The position numbers were made by a program, and so were the translations under genes. From positions 1,488,001 through 1,552,000 of the forward strand of contig NZ_CP114978.1 in the NCBI RefSeq assembly GCF_027498035.1: DNA of 64,000 nt, read 5' to 3'. A model generated the notes under the pieces. That model ran no database searches and was not told where the DNA came from. It was given only the letters and a program-made list of their open reading frames with translations. This document shows positions 8,989 through 17,082 of the stretch, in pieces. Source of the DNA: Pseudoxanthomonas sp. (GTDB taxonomy: Bacteria; Pseudomonadota; Gammaproteobacteria; Xanthomonadales; Xanthomonadaceae). How positions within the stretch are numbered: position 1 is the first letter of the stretch; each line of letters opens with the position of its first letter.

Positions 8989-9808
8989 TTGAATCGTTCC
9001 ATCGTGCGGCCGCTCGCCGCGCTGCTTGCCCTGGCGCTGTCCGGCGCCCCGTCCCTGGCACTGGCCTGGGGGCAAGACCGGCCACATGCTGGTGGCCGAA
9101 CTGGCCGAATCCGACCTCACCCCCGCTGCCCGCAGGCAGATCGATGCACTGCTGGCCACCGAACCGGGCGCCACCCTGCCCGGCATCGCCAGCTGGGCAG
9201 ATGAGCTGCGCAAGAACGACGCCGACCTGGGCAAGCGCACGGCCAAGTGGCACTACGTCAATCTCGGTGAATCCGATTGCCACTACGACCCGCCACGCGA
9301 CTGCCGCAACGGCGACTGCGAAGTGGAAGCCCTGAAGGCGCAGACCGCGATCCTGGCCGACCGCACGCTGCCGGCCGCACAGCGGCTGCAGGCGCTCAAG
9401 TTCGTCGTGCACCTGGTCGGTGACATGCACCAGCCGCTGCACTCGGGTTACGCCAGCGACAAGGGCGGCAACGACGTGCAGGTGAACATCGACGGCCGTG
9501 GCAGCAACCTGCATTCGCTGTGGGACAGCGGACTGCTGCGCCACACCGGGCTGGATGACGGTGCGCTGCTGGCGAAGATCCAGGCGCTGCCCCGGCCGGA
9601 TGCCGGCGCGGGCGCGACTTCGCCGCCAGATCCGGCGCCGTGGGCCGAAGCCTCGTGCCGCATCGCGCTGTCGCCAGGCTTGTATCCAGCCAGCGCGAAG
9701 ATCGACCAGGCCTATTTCGAGACGTGGACGCCGGTGGCCGAGCAGCAGTTGCGGTTGGCAGGCGTGCGTTTGGCGTCGGTGTTGAATGCGGCGTTGGGAG
9801 CGCGCTGA
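8989..9808 (+). pseudogene. S1/P1 nuclease gene with a +1 frameshift in a G tract
   Basis: The 5' part (TTG at 8989, AAGG upstream) encodes a signal peptide, MNRSIVRPLAALLALALSG...LALA, followed by Trp-Gly. In S1/P1 zinc nucleases this Trp is residue 1 of the mature enzyme and binds zinc. At 9068-9072 there are five Gs where four would keep the frame. The rest continues in another frame (open to 9808): GKTGHMLVAELAESDL, FVVHLVGDMHQPLHSGYASD, GGNDVQVN and NLHSLWDS, all zinc-ligand motifs of the family. One base therefore separates an export signal from an otherwise intact enzyme. It could be a sequencing error, a recent mutation or slipped-strand variation. Confidence 0.85.
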
Positions 9809-9818
9809 GGCATTTCCT

Positions 9819-10370
9819 TTTTTTGAAGCAGGGCTTTCGCGGCACTTCGTGCCACGACCTACTTTCTTTGCTTGTGCAAAGAAAGCCAGGCAAATAAAGC
9901 ACACTCCGGGCGGCACGCCCTCGCGTTGCGAGGGTTCGCTACGTGGCGAGGGATTTTTGGAAGGGACATCCATGTCCCTTCCAAAAACGCCGCACATCCT
10001 TGTGCGGCGCCCTGCGGGTCTTGTCCCTGCCCCCTTCGCCGTGCCTTACGGAGGATTTCAGGGCACAAGCAAGAGCAGCATCCTGCGTGATGCCGATTTT
10101 TCTTTTGTTGTTGCTCCGCTCTTGGTCTTCAGCGCCTTCAAAGCGAGCCGAGCACCGCAGGCGGAAATGGCCGAAGAGGCGCGGGTGTTTGAGCGAAGCG
10201 AGTTCCCGCGCCGTGCCGTTTCCGGCGAGGAGCACAGGGCACCGATGCGCAGCATCGGCGAGTGTTTTCAATCCCCTCTTGGGGACAGGCACTGGCGGTT
10301 TTGCTTCCTTTTGCCAAGACAAAAGGAAGACGCGCCGCGTAGCGGTGCGGAAGCTCTGCTTCAAGAAAAC
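9819..10370. repeat. Multi-hairpin element with imperfect inverted ends
   Basis: A 550-bp non-coding block filling the gap between two convergent genes. Its ends are inverted copies of TTGAAGCAG(G/A)GCTT(T/C)CGC (left 9823-9840, right 10347-10367). Inside are perfect hairpins: 10-bp arms at 9862-9885; GGGCG/CGCCC at 9908-9920; 7-bp arms at 9918-9934; 16-bp arms with a 2-nt loop at 9954-9987; 9-bp arms at 9988-10009; CCGATGC/GCATCGG at 10242-10258; CCCC/GGGG at 10273-10284; 10-bp arms at 10304-10329. There is no transposase and no credible protein. Blocks like this recur in xanthomonad genomes and are often mis-annotated as short hypothetical proteins (from memory). It could be a non-autonomous mobile element. 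Confidence 0.7.
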
Positions 10371-10382
10371 AACCAACCAGAC

Positions 10383-10817
10383 TCAAACCAGACTCAACGC
10401 CCATCGCACAATCTCCCCACCCTGCATCGCCCCCGACTGCCGGCCCAGCTCGCGGCCGTGCAGGAACACTGCCATCGTCGGGATGCTGCGAATCCCGAAC
10501 CGCGCCCCAAGCGCTGGCTGTGCATCCGTATCCACTTTGGCCAGGCGCAGGCGCGGTTCCAGCTGCGCGGCAGCAGCCTCGAAATGCGGGGCCATCATCT
10601 TGCACGGCCCGCACCAAGGCGCCCAGAAATCCACCAGCAGCGGCAGGTCGCTGTCACGCGCATGGATGTCGAACGTGGTCGCATCCAATGCCACCGGATG
10701 CCCGCTGAACAGCGCCTCGTGGCAACGGCCGCAGGTGGGCACCTCGCGCAGGCGTTCGGCAGGCACGCGGTTGCGCGCGTGGCAATGCGGGCAGGCGATC
10801 AGCAGGGGCTCGCTCAT
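10383..10817 (-). CDS. trxC: Thioredoxin 2 (zinc-binding thioredoxin)
   Basis: A 144-residue cytosolic disulfide reductase. The N-terminal zinc module has CPHC (residues 9-12) and CGRC (29-32). The thioredoxin domain carries the active site FWAPWCGPCKMMAP and the cis-proline loop IRSIPTM. This two-part layout distinguishes TrxC from TrxA. Its ATG overlaps the stop of the osmC-like gene by 4 nt (10814-10817), so the two probably form an oxidative-stress operon. Confidence 0.95.
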   Translation of the reverse strand: MSEPLLIACPHCHARNRVPAERLREVPTCGRCHEALFSGHPVALDATTFDIHARDSDLPLLVDFWAPWCGPCKMMAPHFEAAAAQLEPRLRLAKVDTDAQPALGARFGIRSIPTMAVFLHGRELGRQSGAMQGGEIVRWALSLV

Positions 10818-11293
10818 GCGCCAGCCTCGAAACTCTTGTCGCCACGCAGCACGTGGCCAGCATCATCTTTCACGGTGACCTGCACGTCGATTCCCTCGCG
10901 CACGCTCTGGGTCACCAGGCAGAAGTCCTCGAAGGTATCGAGCACGCGCTCCAAGTGCTGGTAGTCGGCGTTGGCACCGGGCAGATGCAACGTCGCCTGC
11001 ACGGTGGGGATCCGCCAACGGCCTTCGGCATTGCGCACCGGGATCGCGGTGATCGATGCGCGCAGCTTGCCCGGCGTGTTCTTGTGCTTGCGCAGGGCGA
11101 ACAGCAGGCTGGCCGACAGGCAATTGGCGATGCCGGCCAGCAGCAGGCGCGCGGGATTGGGGCCGCCGTCGTGCCCCAGCGGCGAGGCTTCATCGGACAG
11201 CACGTCAGGCACGTCCAGGCCTTCGAAATGGATGCGGAACGCGAAGTCCTCCTCCTGTTCCAGCACAACGGTGATCGGGTCTTCGATGGTCAT
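10814..11293 (-). CDS. OsmC family peroxiredoxin-like protein
   Basis: A 159-residue protein of the OsmC/Ohr superfamily, thiol-dependent organic hydroperoxide reductases. Supporting sequence includes GHDGGPNPARLLLAGIANCL, with the conserved cysteine in NCL, and FCLVTQSVREGIDV near the C-terminus. The second family cysteine is FEDFC. It is the first gene of a two-gene unit with trxC, which could supply reducing power; that partnership is inferred from the 4-nt overlap. Confidence 0.88.
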   Translation of the reverse strand: MTIEDPITVVLEQEEDFAFRIHFEGLDVPDVLSDEASPLGHDGGPNPARLLLAGIANCLSASLLFALRKHKNTPGKLRASITAIPVRNAEGRWRIPTVQATLHLPGANADYQHLERVLDTFEDFCLVTQSVREGIDVQVTVKDDAGHVLRGDKSFEAGA

Positions 11294-11406
11294 GGCACAC
11301 CTGGAATCTCGCAGAAGACCTCACAGCCTACGCCGCTCGGCAGGTGCCGGCATCCACGGACATTCGTACAAGACAGTCCCGCCCCAGCCGCTAGGATGAG
11401 GCGGTT

Positions 11407-11802
11407 ATGCTGACGCGGGCCGCCCTGCCAGACCGGATCGCCATGCCGAAAAAATCCGCCGCCAGCCGACTTCGCCTGCGCGTGCTGCTCACACCCGACA
11501 TCGCGCTTGGACCAGGCAAGGCCGAACTGCTCGAACGCGTGCAGGACACCGGCTCCATTTCCGCGGCCGGGCGGCAGATGGGCATGAGCTACAAGCGCGC
11601 CTGGGACCTGGTCGATGCGATGAACCGGGTATTCGACGAGCCCGTGGTCCTGGCCAGCAAGGGTGGAAGCGGCGGTGGCGGCGCGGTGCTGACGCCCTTC
11701 GGCACGCGGGTCCTGGCAAGGTATCGGCGCATCGAACAAACGTGCGCCGAAGCCGCAGCAGCAGACCTGAGGTGGTTGAGCGCACATTGCGCCTCGCCCT
11801 GA
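11407..11802 (+). CDS. ModE-like winged-helix regulator without a molybdate-binding domain
   Basis: A 131-residue regulator. It contains the LysR/ModE-type DNA-binding domain: LGPGKAELLERVQDTGSISAA, RQMGMSYKRAWDLVDAMN and LTPFGTRVLARYRRIE. Full-length ModE is about 260 residues with two C-terminal TOBE/Mop domains that bind molybdate; these are absent here. Single-domain ModE homologues are known. It sits just upstream of the mod operon and a ModE-like operator, so it is probably the local regulator. The start may be 11407 or 11443 (MPKKSAAS). Confidence 0.85.
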   Translation: MLTRAALPDRIAMPKKSAASRLRLRVLLTPDIALGPGKAELLERVQDTGSISAAGRQMGMSYKRAWDLVDAMNRVFDEPVVLASKGGSGGGGAVLTPFGTRVLARYRRIEQTCAEAAAADLRWLSAHCASP

Positions 11803-11836
11803 CCTGTCCCCTGCCCCGGCATGGACCTGAAACATT

Positions 11837-11860
11837 CGGTATATCCTTGTGAATATATCG
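11837..11860. promoter_or_regulatory. ModE-like operator of the mod operon
   Basis: An imperfect dyad, CGGTATATCC-TTGT-GAATATATCG, in which the half-sites match at 8 of 10 positions. It resembles the CGNTATAT...ATATANCG core of ModE sites. It directly precedes the GGGAG ribosome-binding site of the next gene, so binding here would block transcription or initiation. Confidence 0.65.
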
Positions 11861-11869
11861 GGAGCCCTG

Positions 11870-12337
11870 ATGAAGCCCTTCCCTGCCCTGTTGATCGCCG
11901 CCCTTTGGTCGCTGCCCGCGCTCTCGGCGCTGGCCCAGACAAACGACGCACCGACAACGGTTTCGCTCGACGCTGCGGCCCTGCGCGATCTACCCCGTCA
12001 GCGCGCGCAGATGAACGTGCACGGCCAGTCACTGGACTGCACCGGCGTCTCGCTCACCGACCTGCTGCAGCACGCCGGCGCCATGCCCACCACGCCGCTG
12101 CGCGGCCCGGCACTGGCCCGCGTGGTCGACGTGCAGGCAACAGACGGCTATCGGGTCGTGTTCTCGCTGGGCGAACTGGAAGCCGGGCTCGGCAAAACCC
12201 AGGTCATCCTGGCCGACCAGTGCCAGGGCAAGCCACTGGACGCGCATGAAGGCCCGCTGCGCCTGATCGTGCCCGGCGACGGCCGACCGGCGCGTTCGGT
12301 CCGACAGGTCACCCGCATCACCGTGCGCTCGCCCTGA
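11870..12337 (+). CDS. Small exported protein with a molybdopterin-oxidoreductase-type fold
   Basis: A 155-residue protein with a signal peptide (MKPFPALLIAALWSLPALSA, then LAQ). The sequence includes VHGQSLDCTGVSLTDLLQHAG, VVDVQATDGYRVVFSLGELE and PLRLIVPGDGRPARSVRQVT. These match the short form of the sulfite-oxidase-type molybdopterin-binding domain. A full cofactor pocket is unlikely at this length. The ATG at 11870 follows GGGAG by 7 nt. It is first in the operon with modABC, which suggests a role in molybdate or molybdenum-cofactor handling in the periplasm; that role is inference. Confidence 0.75.
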   Translation: MKPFPALLIAALWSLPALSALAQTNDAPTTVSLDAAALRDLPRQRAQMNVHGQSLDCTGVSLTDLLQHAGAMPTTPLRGPALARVVDVQATDGYRVVFSLGELEAGLGKTQVILADQCQGKPLDAHEGPLRLIVPGDGRPARSVRQVTRITVRSP

Positions 12338-12390
12338 GCGGACGCCACGCTTCGCCGCTGTATCTCATCCGACTTGAGGGAGCCCTTCCG

Positions 12391-13173
12391 ATGACACGTT
12401 TCGCTTCGCGCCTGCTGCGCACCGGCGTCCTGCTGCTCGCCGCCGTGGCCACGTTCGCGGCCCAGGCGGCCGATACCACGCCAGTCACCGTGTTCGCCGC
12501 CGCCAGCCTCAAGGAATCGATGGACGAGGCCGCCGCGCTGTACCAGCAGACCACCGGCACCCCGGTCAGCGTGTCCTACGCCGCCAGTTCCACCCTGGCC
12601 AAGCAGATCGAACAGGGTGCGCCGGCCGATGTCTTCATCTCGGCCGACCTGCAGTGGATGGACTACCTGCAGGAACGCAAGTTGATCGATACCGCCACGC
12701 GCCGCAGCCTGCTCGGCAACACCCTGGTCCTGGTGGCACCAAAGTCCAGCACGGCCAAGATCAACGTCACCCAGCCGGGCGCGCTGCTGCAGGCGCTGGG
12801 CGATGAGCGCTTGGCCGTGGGCCAGGTCAGCAGCGTACCGGCCGGCAAGTACGCCAAGGCCGCACTGGAATCGCTGAAGCTGTGGGACGGCGTGCAGGGC
12901 AAGCTGGCCGAATCGGACAGCGTGCGCTCGGCGCTGTTGCTGGTGTCGCGCGGCGAGTCGCCGCTGGGCATCGTCTACGGTTCCGACGCCGCCGCCGACC
13001 CGGGTGTGCGCGTGGTCGATACCTTCCCCGAAAGTAGCCATCCAGCCATCGTCTATCCGGTGGCCAGCCTGACCGCTGGCCCATCGCCGTCGCGTGCGGC
13101 CTTCGTCACCTGGCTGGGCACGGCGCCGGCCAGGGCGATCTTCGAAAAGCGCGGCTTTACGGTCCTGAAGTAA
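12391..13173 (+). CDS. modA: Molybdate ABC transporter, periplasmic binding protein
   Basis: A 260-residue binding protein that delivers molybdate (and tungstate) to ModBC. It has a signal peptide ending AAQAAD. Family motifs are VTVFAAASLKESMDEAAALY, YAASSTLAKQIEQGAPADVF and ISADLQWMDYL; ASSTLAKQ carries oxyanion-binding serines. Later it has QVSSVPAGKYAKAALESL and GIVYGSDAAADPGVRVVDTF. A GGGAG site precedes the ATG. Confidence 0.96.
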   Translation: MTRFASRLLRTGVLLLAAVATFAAQAADTTPVTVFAAASLKESMDEAAALYQQTTGTPVSVSYAASSTLAKQIEQGAPADVFISADLQWMDYLQERKLIDTATRRSLLGNTLVLVAPKSSTAKINVTQPGALLQALGDERLAVGQVSSVPAGKYAKAALESLKLWDGVQGKLAESDSVRSALLLVSRGESPLGIVYGSDAAADPGVRVVDTFPESSHPAIVYPVASLTAGPSPSRAAFVTWLGTAPARAIFEKRGFTVLK

Positions 13174-13192
13174 GACCCGCCCAGGACCCGGC

Positions 13193-13891
13193 GTGTTCGA
13201 TTTCTCGCCCGACGAACTGGTCGCCATCCGCCTGAGCGTCAAGGTTGCGGCGGTCGCGGCGATGGCCAGCCTGCCGCCGGCCATCGCCGTGGCGTGGCTG
13301 CTGGCGCGCAAGCGCTTCTACGGCCGCACGCTGCTCGATGCCGTGATCCACCTGCCGCTGGTGCTGCCGCCGGTGGTGGTCGGCTATGCATTGCTGGTGA
13401 CCATGGGCACGCGCGGTGCGGTCGGCGGCTGGCTGCTGGAACACTTCGGCATCCGTTTCGCGTTCCGCTGGACGGGCGCCGCGTTGGCCTGTGCGGTGAT
13501 GGGCTTCCCGCTGATGGTGCGCGCGATCCGCCTGTCGATCGAACAGGTGGACCGCCGCCTGGAGCATGCCGCCGCCACCCTGGGCGCGCCGCCGTGGAAG
13601 GTGTTCCTGACCGTCACCCTGCCGCTGGCCTGGCCGGGCCTGATGGCGGGCGCGGTGCTGGCCTTCGCCAAGGCGTTGGGGGAGTTCGGCGCCACCATCA
13701 CCTTCGTCTCCAACATCCCCGGCCAGACCCAGACCATCTCCGCCGCCATCTACGGCCTGCTGCAGGTGCCCAATGCCGAAGGCGGCATCTGGCGGCTGGC
13801 CGCGGTGTCGCTATGCATTTCACTGGGCGCGCTGGTGTTGTCCGAATGGCTGGTGCGCCGCCAGCGCGGCCACGAGACCGAGGTGCTGTGA
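13193..13891 (+). CDS. modB: Molybdate ABC transporter, permease
   Basis: A 232-residue inner-membrane permease with about five or six transmembrane helices. The cytoplasmic EAA loop reads EHAAATLGAPPWKVFLTVTL, which docks with ModC. It starts with GTG at 13193, 19 nt after modA, and its stop overlaps the modC ATG (TGATG at 13889-13893). Confidence 0.96.
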   Translation: MFDFSPDELVAIRLSVKVAAVAAMASLPPAIAVAWLLARKRFYGRTLLDAVIHLPLVLPPVVVGYALLVTMGTRGAVGGWLLEHFGIRFAFRWTGAALACAVMGFPLMVRAIRLSIEQVDRRLEHAAATLGAPPWKVFLTVTLPLAWPGLMAGAVLAFAKALGEFGATITFVSNIPGQTQTISAAIYGLLQVPNAEGGIWRLAAVSLCISLGALVLSEWLVRRQRGHETEVL

Positions 13892-14508
13892 TGCTGGAAC
13901 TCGACGTCCAGCTGCAGCGCGGAGGCTTCAACCGCAGCGTGCGTATCGCCAGCGATGCACGCGTGCTCGCATTGACCGGCCCGTCCGGTGCCGGCAAGAC
14001 CAGCGTGCTCAACGCAATTTCAGGATTACTGCGTCCGCAGTCGGGCCGCATCACGGTGGATGGGCGGGTCCTGTTCGACAGCAGCCAGCGCATCGACCTG
14101 CCGGTGCACCGCCGCCGCATCGGCTATGTCTTCCAGGATGCGCGGCTGTTCCCGCACATGGATGTACAGCGCAACCTGCGCTACGGCAACCACGCCAGGA
14201 CAGGTGCGCAGCAGTTCGGTTTCGATGCGGTGGTGGAACTGCTGGGCATCGCCCCACTGCTGCAGCGTCGCCCGCGCAACCTATCCGGCGGCGAGGCCCA
14301 GCGCGTGGCGATCGGACGCGCCCTGCTCTCGCAACCCGCACTACTCCTGCTGGACGAACCGCTGTCCGCACTGGATGCCAAGCGACGCGGCGAGCTGATT
14401 CCCTACTTGCGCCGGGTCTGCACCGAAACCGGCTTGCCGATGCTCTACGTCAGCCACCAGCCCGACGAAGTGCAGCAATTGGCCGATGCGGTGCACGTGC
14501 TGGACTGA
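13891..14508 (+). CDS. modC: Molybdate ABC transporter, ATPase lacking the TOBE domain
   Basis: A 205-residue ATPase that powers molybdate uptake. It has Walker A GPSGAGKTS, a Q-loop in GYVFQDARLFPH, the signature LSGGEAQRVAIGRALL, Walker B LLLLDEP and the switch His in YVSHQPDEVQQLA. Typical ModC proteins are about 350 residues because of a C-terminal TOBE domain that binds molybdate and gates transport. This one stops at the end of the ATPase domain. The ATG overlaps the modB stop, so it is translationally coupled. The frame is open upstream to 13294 but only the part from 13891 is ModC. Confidence 0.93.
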   Translation: MLELDVQLQRGGFNRSVRIASDARVLALTGPSGAGKTSVLNAISGLLRPQSGRITVDGRVLFDSSQRIDLPVHRRRIGYVFQDARLFPHMDVQRNLRYGNHARTGAQQFGFDAVVELLGIAPLLQRRPRNLSGGEAQRVAIGRALLSQPALLLLDEPLSALDAKRRGELIPYLRRVCTETGLPMLYVSHQPDEVQQLADAVHVLD

Positions 14509-14612
14509 ATCGGCACCAATGAACGTGGCACTGGGCGCGTCACTGCTCCACTGACGCGCGTCCCCAACGCAGTGAGCCTGTATGGCAACGCGCCGGAAGA
14601 CCGCCCCAATGC

Positions 14613-14715
14613 CGTCGCCCGGGTAAGCGCAGCGCACCCGGAGGCGAGCGTTCCCAGGAACGTTCGAGCACTCCGGCAACGCCACTCCGGGTGCGCTGCG
14701 CTTACCCGGGCGACG
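14613..14715. repeat. Long perfect inverted repeat between convergent genes
   Basis: Arms of 31 bp at 14613-14643 and 14685-14715 are perfect inverted copies, built around the CCCGGGTAAGCGCAGCGCAC core. The 41-nt spacer contains a second, smaller dyad (CGTTCC-CA-GGAACG). It lies between modC and the convergent lipoprotein gene. This core is a common intergenic REP-like motif in xanthomonads (from memory). It could end transcription from both sides or extrude as a cruciform. Confidence 0.75.
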
Positions 14716-14735
14716 TCGTCCCGCAGCGTCGCGAT

Positions 14736-15329
14736 CTAGTGCCCACCCATGCCAGCCCGCTCCACGTGCACCCGCCCCTGCTCTACCTGGAAGGTGAAGG
14801 CATACAGCAGTGTCACCGGAACCGGCTCGACACGCTGCGCGCCATCGCAGCTTTCATTGTCGGCAGGTGGCTTGTCCGCGGCGAAATGGCAGACCGCGGC
14901 CGGTTCGAAATGCCACTGCTGCACCTTGGCCAGCGTGGCCTGCAACAGGTCCGCGTTTTCCGGCTGGCCGCCAGCATTGCAGTCGCCTCGGTCGTTGAGC
15001 AGTTCGGCGCGCTGCACGCCGCCGGCCGCATTGACGATGACCCGCGCGCAGACCGTGGTCGGCGCCAGCGCCTGCCGCGGCGAATCGGCTGGCAGCTCAG
15101 GATTGCCTGCGTCCAGCGGCTGCGGCATGCGGAAGACTTCCGTCGGCTTCAGCTCGTAGCGCGCCACGCTGGCCTCCCCACCGTCGCCAGACTCAGGCAT
15201 CAGCATGCGCTGGTCGACGTTGGTATTGCGAGTGAGGTCGTCCTGCGGCGGGGGCGACGGATGCGTCGCGCAAGCAGCCAATGAAAGCCACGCAGCGGAA
15301 ACGACGATGCGTCCACGAGTCTTCCGCAT
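14736..15329 (-). CDS. Lipoprotein with a TonB-C-like domain
   Basis: A 197-residue protein. The N-terminal lipobox (AAWLSLAAC, Cys 20) indicates lipid anchoring. The C-terminal half reads CARVIVNAAGGVQRAELLND, then LLQATLAKVQQWHFEPAAVC, the strand-helix-strand pattern of TonB C-terminal domains, with two or three extra cysteines that could form disulfides. The start codon overlaps the stop of the M56/TonB gene (TGATG), so it is the third gene of the BlaI operon. The function is unknown; a periplasmic partner of the sensor is inference. Confidence 0.72.
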   Translation of the reverse strand: MRKTRGRIVVSAAWLSLAACATHPSPPPQDDLTRNTNVDQRMLMPESGDGGEASVARYELKPTEVFRMPQPLDAGNPELPADSPRQALAPTTVCARVIVNAAGGVQRAELLNDRGDCNAGGQPENADLLQATLAKVQQWHFEPAAVCHFAADKPPADNESCDGAQRVEPVPVTLLYAFTFQVEQGRVHVERAGMGGH

Positions 15330-16720
15330 CACAGCGCATCAATCGGCTGGGCGGCAACTTCCCTCTTCGCGTCCGAGGTCATCGCACCCTTGATCGCGGG
15401 CACAACATCCGATGGCGATGCGTCATCGTGGCCGGCGGGCGGATCCATGTCGAAATCAATCGGAATCCGCATCCGCCCAGCGACCGGTTTCCCATGTTCC
15501 ATCGCCGGAATGAACTTCCATTTGCGCACCGCTCCCAGCGACACCTCATCGAAGACGCCGACGGGATTGGATTTTTCGATGAAGGCGTCCGTGACTGCGC
15601 CAGTCGCGTCGAAACTGGCAATCACCACGACCTTACCGGTGATTCGCTCATGTGCCGCTTCAGCCGGATAGCGCGGTGGCGGACGATCTTCGCCATAGGG
15701 AAGTTCCGCATCCCGCACCGATTCGTCAACAGTGGATGCTGTCAGCGTCGCAGCCACAGGAGCCTTGGCGGGCTGTTCGATTGCAACACGATCCGCGTCC
15801 ACGCTAGCAAGGGCTGCGCTCGCAGCATCCGGCTTCACCGCCGGCTGCTGCGCCCATGCCGCGTAACCACCGCCTGCAAACAATGTCAGCAACAGCACAC
15901 CGGAAAGACCGGTCTGCCAACGACGGGGGCTCGGGCGTTTCAACATGGCGATGCGCTCCTTGATCGGATGGGTGTGCCAGTGGCATCCCACTGGCAAGGC
16001 AAAGTTGTCGAGCTGGGTCTTGAGCATTGCCTGCGCGTAGCTGCGTCGTGCCCGCGGATGGCGCGCCAGCACGCGTGCGTCGCAGGCCAGCTCCTGATCC
16101 TGCCGGTAACGCGCCACGGCCAGGTGCAGCAACGGATTGAACCAGTACATGCAACGCAACAACGCCACCAGCGCATTGCATGGAAGATCGCCGCGCACGA
16201 TGTGCTGTCGCTCGTGGGCCACGACCAGCGCACGCTCATGCGCGTCGTAGCGCGTGAGGAAATCAGCCGGCAGCACGATCCGCGGACGAATCAAGCCGGT
16301 GACGGCAGGCAGGCCCGCGCTGCTTGCTGCCACACGCAAACCGTGCAGGCGAATGCGCAGCGGCCCGAGGCGGTGCAGGAAACGCTGCTGCTGCCACAGT
16401 TGCAACGCAGCCACCGCCAAAAACCCAGCGCCCCACACGGCGACCAGCAGCATCAACCAGGGCACGGTGGACTCCGCCGAAACCAGGGGCATGCGCTGCA
16501 GCGGTTCCACCATCGCAACGTGCTGCATCAACGCAACCGGTTGAACCGGCGCCGGCAGCAGCATCGCAACCAGCGCCACTGGCACCAGCCACCACAGCGC
16601 ATACGCCGCTCCCGCGCCGAAGGCCGCACGCATCGGCCGGCGCAGCAACAACACCGCGGCCAGCGCAGCGCTGCTGGCCAACGTGGTTTCGATCAGCAAC
16701 GCGATCAGCTCACGGTTCAT
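15329..16720 (-). CDS. BlaR1-type M56 metallopeptidase fused to a TonB C-terminal domain
   Basis: A 463-residue membrane protein. The N-terminal part has four hydrophobic segments (about residues 5-25, 33-60, 85-110 and 288-305). The cytoplasmic zinc protease site is VVAHERQHIVRGD (HExxH), with the third ligand in RYRQDQELACDARVL. The periplasmic part ends in a TonB-type domain: RYPAEAAHERITGKVVVIAS and SLGAVRKWKFIPAMEHGKPV. BlaR1-like proteins sense a signal and cleave BlaI-type repressors. Here the penicillin-binding sensor is replaced by TonB-C. It overlaps blaI by 11 nt. Confidence 0.88.
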   Translation of the reverse strand: MNRELIALLIETTLASSAALAAVLLLRRPMRAAFGAGAAYALWWLVPVALVAMLLPAPVQPVALMQHVAMVEPLQRMPLVSAESTVPWLMLLVAVWGAGFLAVAALQLWQQQRFLHRLGPLRIRLHGLRVAASSAGLPAVTGLIRPRIVLPADFLTRYDAHERALVVAHERQHIVRGDLPCNALVALLRCMYWFNPLLHLAVARYRQDQELACDARVLARHPRARRSYAQAMLKTQLDNFALPVGCHWHTHPIKERIAMLKRPSPRRWQTGLSGVLLLTLFAGGGYAAWAQQPAVKPDAASAALASVDADRVAIEQPAKAPVAATLTASTVDESVRDAELPYGEDRPPPRYPAEAAHERITGKVVVIASFDATGAVTDAFIEKSNPVGVFDEVSLGAVRKWKFIPAMEHGKPVAGRMRIPIDFDMDPPAGHDDASPSDVVPAIKGAMTSDAKREVAAQPIDAL

Positions 16721-17078
16721 CGTCCAACTCCTGTACCAGACGCTTGAGGTCGGCGATGTCCCGCGCCGAAAGTTTTCCACGCTCGCTGAAATGCGCCACC
16801 AGCGGTGCGACACGACCGCCGAAGACGCGCTCCAGCAGCCCTTCGCTTTGCTGCTGTACCCAGGCCTGGCGGGTCAGCACCGGCGAGTAGAGATAACGGC
16901 GCCCTTCCTTCACTGCCTGGATCGCGCCCTTGTTGAGCAAGCGGTTGAGCAAGGTCTTGATGGTGGGCTCGGCCCAGTCGTTGCGCCTGGCGAGCGCAGC
17001 GACCACTTCGTCCGCGCCTTGTGGACTGCGGTCCCACAGGACTTCCATCACGATTGCCTCGGCTTCACTGATCGCCAT
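16710..17078 (-). CDS. BlaI/MecI/CopY family repressor
   Basis: A 122-residue winged-helix repressor. Motifs are SEAEAIVMEVLWDRSPQGAD, WAEPTIKTLLNRLLNKGAI and EGRRYLYSPVLTR, followed by a dimerisation helix region. BlaI proteins are inactivated when the partner M56 protease cleaves them. Two dyads of BlaI type lie immediately upstream, so autoregulation is likely. It is the first gene of a three-gene unit. Confidence 0.93.
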   Translation of the reverse strand: MAISEAEAIVMEVLWDRSPQGADEVVAALARRNDWAEPTIKTLLNRLLNKGAIQAVKEGRRYLYSPVLTRQAWVQQQSEGLLERVFGGRVAPLVAHFSERGKLSARDIADLKRLVQELDDEP

Positions 17079-17082
17079 TTCG

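Noticed and set aside
9859..10376. Several apparent short proteins on both strands inside the multi-hairpin element
   Set aside because: They overlap each other, run through perfect palindromes and have biased composition; they look like by-products of the repeat.
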